From the NCBI GenBank assembly GCA_030649775.1, contig JAUSFR010000053.1:1-9346 (forward strand): DNA of 9,346 nucleotides. The letters run 5' to 3'. Position 1 is the first letter of the stretch, and each line of letters opens with the position of its first letter. The notes under the pieces were generated by a model, which had not been told where the DNA came from, searched no databases, and was given only the letters and a program-made list of their open reading frames with translations. Made by a program: the position numbers and the translations under genes. The DNA comes from a bacterium (GTDB lineage Bacteria > Patescibacteriota > Minisyncoccia > Phycocordibacterales > UBA10002). This document shows, piece after piece, positions 5,618 through 9,346 of the stretch.

Positions 5618-6919
5618 ATGAAAGTACTTGGAATTGGCGCGGATGGGCGTGGACACGCTTACGCACGGATGCTCGCGCAGTCACCGCTCGTGACGCAAAT
5701 TATCTGGACTCCCGGAAATGCGGGAATTGGCTCGGAAGTAGTACAAAAAAGCGGTCTCCCTGTCTGGTGCTTCAATGTTGGCGTGGAGGATATTGACGGC
5801 CTTCTTGCCCTTGCGGAATATGAGCGACCCGACGTTACGGTCGTCAGCCCCGAAAATTCTATCATTGCCGGAATTGCCGACCGATTTGAAGCCCGAGGCT
5901 TTCGCATTTGGGCTCCCAATCAAAAGGCGGCACGCCTTGAGGGGTCAAAAGCATTTGCGCAGAAATTTATGGAGCGCTACGGAATTGCTTGCCCGAAGGG
6001 AAATTTCTTCACCAACCCCTTTATTGCTTTCGGATACGCAGACGCCCTTAACTGGAATTGCGCGGTAAAGGCGGATGGGCCGTGTTACGGAAAAGGTGTC
6101 ACTGTTTGCCGAGACGAGATAAAAGCAAGGTGGGCAATCTGCGAGGCGCTCATTAAGAGAAAGTTTGGTAAAGCGGGCGACACCATTGTCATTCAAGAGC
6201 TTCTGGAGGGAAATGAACTCTCTCTTCACTTCCTCTGCGACGGGAAAACCACTCTATGTCTTCAAAGTTCGGTAGACTACAAGAAAGAGTCCGACCACAA
6301 GGATGCCCGAAATACCGGGAGTATGGGCGCCTACTCGCCCGACCCAAGTCTTAGTGATGAGGAGCTTGCTTCCATCGCGAGCGGTATCATCAACCCGTGG
6401 ACTAAAGGGTGCGAAAGCGAGGGTATCAACTTCAAGGGGATTTTATTCCCCGGTGTGATGCGAACGGCCGAAGGGCCAAAGGTGCTTGAGTTTGGCGTCC
6501 GTGGTGGAAGTCCCGAAATGGAAACACATTTGGTCCGGCTTGAGACCGACCTGATGGAGATAATTCTGGCCACGCTGGAACAACGACTTGATAGGCTTTC
6601 ACTTGTGTGGAAACCTGTTGTCTCGGTTTGCGTCGTGATGGCCTCCCCCGGATATCCTGGCGCGTATGAGCCAGGAAAGCTCATTACGGGACTTAGCATT
6701 GTGGAAAAGATGCCGAACGTCAAAGTTTTTCATATGGGAACTAAACGCGGAGACGACGGCAGAGTCTACACGGACGGCGGACGAGTGCTCGGTGTGACCG
6801 CGTGGGCAGACACGTTACAGAATGCGCGGGTTCGCGCCTACGACGCCGTTCGTGAAATCACGTTTGAGGGAGGTCAGTACTTCCGAAAGGATATCGGGGG
6901 ACCTCCCCTGTGGGACTAG
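5618..6919 (+). CDS. purD: Divergent PurD-like ATP-grasp ligase
   Basis: This 433-residue protein matches phosphoribosylamine-glycine ligase, the second step of purine synthesis, in length and domain order. The N-terminal domain starts MKVLGIGADGRGHA. The ATP-grasp core includes LEGSKAFAQKFM (108-119), KADGPCYGKG (151-160), VIQELLEGNE (191-200) and NTGSMGAYSP (232-241). The C-terminal part has GTKRGDDGRVYTDGGRVLGVTA as separate recognisable pieces (374-395) and ends near FRKDIG. Several blocks usually invariant are changed: GGREHA to DGRGHA (9-14), GPEAPL to SPENSI (77-82), and EFNxRFGDPE to EFGVRGGSPE (291-300), which loses the usual metal-binding Asn. It may be an altered or repurposed enzyme. 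ATG 5618 gives the family N-terminus; an in-frame GTG at 5570 adds 16 non-homologous residues. No other pur gene is in view. Confidence 0.85.
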   Translation: MKVLGIGADGRGHAYARMLAQSPLVTQIIWTPGNAGIGSEVVQKSGLPVWCFNVGVEDIDGLLALAEYERPDVTVVSPENSIIAGIADRFEARGFRIWAPNQKAARLEGSKAFAQKFMERYGIACPKGNFFTNPFIAFGYADALNWNCAVKADGPCYGKGVTVCRDEIKARWAICEALIKRKFGKAGDTIVIQELLEGNELSLHFLCDGKTTLCLQSSVDYKKESDHKDARNTGSMGAYSPDPSLSDEELASIASGIINPWTKGCESEGINFKGILFPGVMRTAEGPKVLEFGVRGGSPEMETHLVRLETDLMEIILATLEQRLDRLSLVWKPVVSVCVVMASPGYPGAYEPGKLITGLSIVEKMPNVKVFHMGTKRGDDGRVYTDGGRVLGVTAWADTLQNARVRAYDAVREITFEGGQYFRKDIGGPPLWD

Positions 6920-6939
6920 TTCAAAAGAAAGTTTGGTTG

Positions 6940-6966
6940 GTCGGCTACCGCGGTAGCCGACTTTTT
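6940..6966 (+). terminator. Rho-independent terminator of the purD-like gene
   Basis: GTCGGCTACC (6940-6949) and GGTAGCCGAC (6952-6961) form a GC-rich palindrome, followed at once by TTTTT (6962-6966). It lies 20 nt after the purD-like stop codon and has the textbook plus-strand layout. Confidence 0.92.
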
Positions 6967-6984
6967 GTATTAAAAATTTGCATT

Positions 6985-7015
6985 AAAAAAGGAGTTCCAG
7001 CGATGCTGGAACTCC
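6985..7015 (-). terminator. Rho-independent terminator on the minus strand
   Basis: GGAGTTCCAGC (6991-7001) and GCTGGAACTCC (7005-7015) form a perfect 11-bp stem with a GAT loop. Six A (6985-6990) precede it on the plus strand, so a minus-strand transcript ends with the stem and six U. It lies 22 nt beyond the stop of the minus-strand ORF at 7038-7244, and faces the purD-like terminator. Confidence 0.88.
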
Positions 7016-7037
7016 ATGCTACCCAAAGGTGTGAGCT

Positions 7038-7244
7038 TCAGACGTTTTTTCCCCTAATCTCCGAAGATTGACGCGAGGGGTGCGAAGAGGGGTCGGAAGG
7101 TGAGGCGGGAGTGAATTCGGCAGGCCTTGCCGCTTTCACCTCGCGGGAAATGCGGACGGTGTCGCCAGTACGCTCTGCCTCCAAAACCGCGACGGCAATT
7201 TTACCTTCCACGAAGTGTGCTGCGTTGAGGTGTGTGGTATTCAT
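7038..7244 (-). CDS. Small hypothetical protein, 68 residues
   Basis: I do not recognise this protein. It starts MNTTHLNAAHFVEGKIAVAV, has a mixed charged middle with EAERTGDTVRISREVKAARP, and ends in a Ser/Pro-rich, probably disordered tail from about residue 44. There is no signal peptide or membrane segment. The best support is context: its stop (TGA, 7038-7040) is followed by a strong minus-strand terminator, and no other gene needs that terminator. ATG 7244 is preferred over an in-frame TTG at 7325, which would add 27 residues. No Shine-Dalgarno is seen, as elsewhere in this window. It could instead be a noncoding transcript that uses the same terminator. Confidence 0.45.
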   Translation of the reverse strand: MNTTHLNAAHFVEGKIAVAVLEAERTGDTVRISREVKAARPAEFTPASPSDPSSHPSRQSSEIRGKNV

Positions 7245-7297
7245 ATTTTGGGGAGCGAGGTAGAGTTTGTTTATTGAAGAACCCGCTCTAGGGAATG

Positions 7298-7325
7298 ATT
7301 GTAAAGTCTTTAGCAAAAAAAGCAA
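7298..7325 (-). promoter_or_regulatory. Weak candidate promoter for the minus-strand small gene
   Basis: On the minus strand TTGCTT (7325-7320) is followed by 16 nt and TACAAT (7303-7298, five of six consensus bases). Transcription would begin near 7291, about 47 nt before the ATG at 7244. The -35 match is poor (three of six), so this is tentative. It would be divergent from the tRNA promoter. Confidence 0.3.
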
Positions 7326-7339
7326 GAAGGGGTACAGGT

Positions 7340-7367
7340 TTGCAACTTACCCATTTTTTGCAATAAT
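7340..7367 (+). promoter_or_regulatory. Candidate promoter of the tRNA-Ala gene
   Basis: TTGCAA (7340-7345, four of six), a 16-nt spacer, and AATAAT (7362-7367, five of six). Initiation about 7 nt downstream would fall near 7374, 9 nt before the mature tRNA 5' end, a normal distance for a tRNA leader. Confidence 0.5.
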
Positions 7368-7382
7368 GGGGCCTCATCACAT

Positions 7383-7453
7383 GGGCTCATAGTAAAATGG
7401 TATTACGCATCCATGGCATGGATGAGGTCCGGGTCCGATTCCCGGTGGGTCCA
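7383..7453 (+). tRNA. tRNA-Ala, anticodon GGC
   Basis: A complete 71-nt cloverleaf. The acceptor GGGCTCA (7383-7389) pairs with TGGGTCC (7446-7452) and includes the G3-U70 wobble that marks alanine tRNAs. The D-stem is GTAA/TTAC with GG in the loop. The anticodon stem is CATCC/GGATG with loop ATGGCAT, giving GGC at 7415-7417 to read GCC/GCU; the A32-U38 pair is typical of this isoacceptor. The T-stem is CCGGG/CCCGG. The discriminator is A7453, and CCA is not encoded. The T-loop reads TCCGATT, so position 55 is C instead of the near-universal T. Everything else, including an A15-U48 pair, looks functional. Confidence 0.95.
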
Positions 7454-7520
7454 CAAAAGAAGTATGGGAGGGCGCAAGTAGACCTGTTTATCTTGTGCAC
7501 AAGGTGCGGAGCTCAAAGCG

Positions 7521-7529
7521 TGATAGAAT
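7521..7529 (+). promoter_or_regulatory. Extended -10 promoter of the quinone reductase-like gene
   Basis: TGATAGAAT fits an extended -10 element (TGn plus five of six bases of TATAAT). Its end is 11 nt before the ATG at 7541, so initiation near 7536 would give a leader of about 5 nt, close to leaderless. No good -35 stands at the usual distance, which an extended -10 can tolerate. Confidence 0.45.
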
Positions 7530-7540
7530 GTGAGCACCCT

Positions 7541-8131
7541 ATGAAAAAGAGAAAGATTTTTGTTTTGGTCGGCCATCCGAACCGCGATAGCCTAAGCTAT
7601 ACACTTGCTACGAGTTACGTTTACGGAGCGGAAGAAAGGGGGCATGAAGTTCGTCGGGCCAACCTTGGCGACCTTACCTTTGACCCCATTTTGCACAAAG
7701 CGTACAAGGCGATACAACCGCTTGAACCCGACCTCCTCAAACTTCAGGAGGACATTAAGTGGGCTGACCACCTCGTGGTTGTCTATCCTGCGTGGTGGTC
7801 CACGATGCCCGCCCTTCTTAAGGGGATGTTTGACCGCATGTGGCTCCCCGGTTTTGCGTACCAATTTTACAAGACAGGTATCTTCAAGGACCTGCTCTGG
7901 AAACCTTTGATGAAAGGGAAGAGTGCTCGGGTGTTCGTGCTGTCCGATTCACCACCGATATTTGCTCGGCTCTTGTTCGGGGACACGACCAACGAAATAC
8001 GAAAAGGTATCTTGTGGTTTTCGGGTTACCGAGCGCGTGTCAAAAAAATAGGACCGCTCAAGTTCGTTACGGAACAGCAGGTTGAAAAATGGAAGCAAAA
8101 GTTTCGTGGGTGGGGTAGCGACGCGTGGTAG
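7541..8131 (+). CDS. Flavodoxin-fold NAD(P)H quinone oxidoreductase-like protein
   Basis: The 196-residue protein belongs to the Flavodoxin_2 type (NQO, MdaB and KefF relatives), cytosolic flavoenzymes that pass two electrons from NAD(P)H to quinones or similar acceptors. The first strand and flavin phosphate loop are at residues 5-20, with KIFVLVGHPNRDSLS. The second motif, VVYPAWWSTMPALLKGMFDRMWLP, lies at about 80-103, read here as separate adjacent pieces of the family signature. A later strand, ARVFVLSDSPP, is at 129-139. The physiological substrate cannot be told. ATG 7541 begins right before the first beta strand; the frame is open upstream through the tRNA to 7397, but that extension has no homologous look. 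Transcription is probably independent, from the extended -10 just upstream. Confidence 0.88.
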   Translation: MKKRKIFVLVGHPNRDSLSYTLATSYVYGAEERGHEVRRANLGDLTFDPILHKAYKAIQPLEPDLLKLQEDIKWADHLVVVYPAWWSTMPALLKGMFDRMWLPGFAYQFYKTGIFKDLLWKPLMKGKSARVFVLSDSPPIFARLLFGDTTNEIRKGILWFSGYRARVKKIGPLKFVTEQQVEKWKQKFRGWGSDAW

Positions 8132-8186
8132 TGGAGTGCCGACGTGTCATGTGGATAAGTAGGTAGGCTTGCGTGACAGAAAGGTC

Positions 8187-8192
8187 TATAAT
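8187..8192 (+). promoter_or_regulatory. Perfect -10 hexamer before the secreted protein gene
   Basis: TATAAT at 8187-8192 lies 41 nt before the ATG at 8234. At 17-nt spacing the -35 would be TAGGCT (8164-8169, three of six); TTGCGT at 8169-8174 is a better hexamer but only 12 nt away. Transcription would start near 8199. The leader contains a four-codon ORF from the ATG at 8205, and the 8-mer CTATGTCA occurs both there (8203) and at the true start (8232). Confidence 0.45.
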
Positions 8193-8233
8193 TACTTTCA
8201 CACTATGTCATTTTTATAAGTTAAGTATTTGCT

Positions 8234-9346
8234 ATGTCAAAAAACGTTGTTTCTTTTTTATTTGCGCTCTTTGTTTCAGCCGGAGTCGCCGTCTGTGACG
8301 CTCCCCTTGCGCTCGCGCAAGACGCGGGAACACCTCCCGCGGACGCGACGATGATGCCACCCCCACCGCCACCTTCCGGTAGTGGTAGTTTTGATGGCGG
8401 AGGAATGATGCAACCGCCTCCTCCGGGTGATGGCGGAAGTTTTGAACCCTCACGTATGATGCCCCCTCCCGGTGGAAGCGATTTTCGCCCGCCTGAACAG
8501 ATGGACCGCCCTCCGATGGACCCGAACGGTGGAGGCGACTATCGTCAGGAATACCAGAAGGAATATGAGCGACAGTACCAGCAGGAGGCACAGCGACAAA
8601 TGGGAGAGCGAACTCCCGATATGAAGCGCTATCCTCCACCGGGTGGGAACGGAGATTTTCGGACTCAAGGCCAGCCACGCCCAAATGGCGGGCCTATGAT
8701 GCGACCACCCCAAGGCGGTCAGCCTTTTATGGATGAGCGGGGAGGACCAGACGGCTCTATGGGCGGGGGTTCGGGGGGAGACGAAGGCGGATATGGATAC
8801 GGTGGCGAGCGTGGTCCTGGGGGCGATATGATGGGAGATGACGGCGACTCGGAAGAGAATGAGAAGCGAATGGAAGAGCGAGAGAAGATGATGCAACAAG
8901 AACAGTTGAAGCAGATGAAGCGTGGTATGGTCTCGGGAATGGAGCAAGGACTGAAGCAGATGCGAAAGATGATTGATAGGCTAACAAAGAAAGGCCTTAC
9001 CGTTCCCTCTGAGGCGCAGGCACTTGTATCGGAAATTGAGGGTGCGCTTAAGACGGTGAAATCCGCCACTGAACTTACCGATGAAGTTGAAACCGCGATG
9101 GAGGTGCTTCAAGATAAGGGACAAGACCTTGGCGACCTCGGACAGAAAATGGGAATGCTTGAGCAGATGTCCCAAATGACCAAACAGGTTGAAAAGGAGT
9201 TTACCCGCATTGATAAGGAATTTACCAAAGCAAAAAAGACAAAGGTTGGGGGGCAGTTCCCCGATGTCGTGACCAAAATTGAGGGAGAGCTCGGTTCGCT
9301 AAGGAGCGCATGGGAGAGCATCAAGGCAGGTGCGCTTTCGGACGAC
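8234..9346 (+). CDS. Secreted Pro/Gly/Met-rich protein with coiled-coil tail (3' end outside window)
   Basis: Translating from ATG 8234 gives 371 codons with no stop before the window end, so the gene is partial. Residues 1-28 form a signal peptide with a hydrophobic core (VVSFLFALFVSAGVAV) and a likely ALA-QD cleavage site. Residues 30-205 are low-complexity, rich in Pro, Gly, Met and Asp. They contain imperfect repeats of the type MM-PPP-GG-SF near 40, 58, 75 and 155, with a related YPPPGG block at 133, and a Gln/Tyr/Glu patch at 103-125. Residues 205-371 are charged and Met/Gln-rich with heptad-like spacing, predicting long helices or coiled coils, including repeated KEFT units near 321-331. 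I do not recognise a named family. It probably acts outside the membrane or at the cell surface. The frame is supported by the signal peptide and coherent composition. Confidence 0.8.
   Translation, partial: MSKNVVSFLFALFVSAGVAVCDAPLALAQDAGTPPADATMMPPPPPPSGSGSFDGGGMMQPPPPGDGGSFEPSRMMPPPGGSDFRPPEQMDRPPMDPNGGGDYRQEYQKEYERQYQQEAQRQMGERTPDMKRYPPPGGNGDFRTQGQPRPNGGPMMRPPQGGQPFMDERGGPDGSMGGGSGGDEGGYGYGGERGPGGDMMGDDGDSEENEKRMEEREKMMQQEQLKQMKRGMVSGMEQGLKQMRKMIDRLTKKGLTVPSEAQALVSEIEGALKTVKSATELTDEVETAMEVLQDKGQDLGDLGQKMGMLEQMSQMTKQVEKEFTRIDKEFTKAKKTKVGGQFPDVVTKIEGELGSLRSAWESIKAGALSDD

Noticed and set aside
7397..7540. Longer start for the quinone reductase-like gene
   Set aside because: The extension begins inside the tRNA-Ala gene and has no flavodoxin-like sequence; ATG 7541 precedes the first beta strand.
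5573..8184. The 12-mer GTGACAGAAAGG before both the purD-like gene (5573) and the secreted protein gene (8173)
   Set aside because: A shared 12-mer pair is expected by chance in a window this size, and the distances to the starts differ (33 and 49 nt).
8232..9324. Several minus-strand open frames of 64-165 codons opposite the secreted protein
   Set aside because: The plus strand has an unbroken 371-codon frame with a signal peptide and coherent composition; the minus frames are Ser/Pro or His-rich shadows of it.

Overview
The window looks like a piece of a small-genome bacterium of the Candidate Phyla Radiation (Patescibacteria, most likely a Parcubacteria-type lineage). This is an inference. 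It rests on a tight F1 ATP synthase cluster, start codons without Shine-Dalgarno sequences, a PemK/MazF-type protein of a form I associate with that group, and a secreted Pro/Met-rich protein with a coiled-coil tail. TGA is used as a stop (at the end of the PemK-like gene), so there is no sign of UGA recoding.

Region 1 (1-5449) is the F1 part of an ATP synthase operon, in the order atpA, Nudix hydrolase, PemK/MazF-like protein, atpG, atpD, atpC. Genes for the membrane sector and delta subunit would lie upstream and are not in view. The Nudix and PemK genes interrupt the normally adjacent atpA and atpG. The PemK gene is flanked by two copies of the first 48 bp of atpG: a degenerate copy at 1969-2016 and the real start at 2589-2636. 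This suggests a small insertion or duplication in which a copy of the target gene's 5' end now starts an intact atpG. A plausible promoter at 2539-2567 would let atpG-atpD-atpC be transcribed independently. The spacers before atpA, atpD and atpC each carry short arrays with an exact 7-nt period, and atpD contains an in-frame palindrome that adds about 10 residues to the beta subunit.

Region 2 (5450-7037) holds a 15-bp perfect hairpin, then a divergent PurD-like ATP-grasp ligase ending at a rho-independent terminator. A second terminator faces the opposite way.

Region 3 (7038-7453) holds a 68-codon minus-strand ORF that reads into that opposing terminator, and a divergent tRNA-Ala(GGC) gene with a plausible promoter.

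Region 4 (7454-9346) holds a flavodoxin-fold NAD(P)H:quinone oxidoreductase-like gene with a near-leaderless extended -10 promoter. It is followed by a secreted Pro/Gly/Met-rich protein with a coiled-coil C-terminal part that runs off the window end. There is no gene-free stretch longer than 300 bases.
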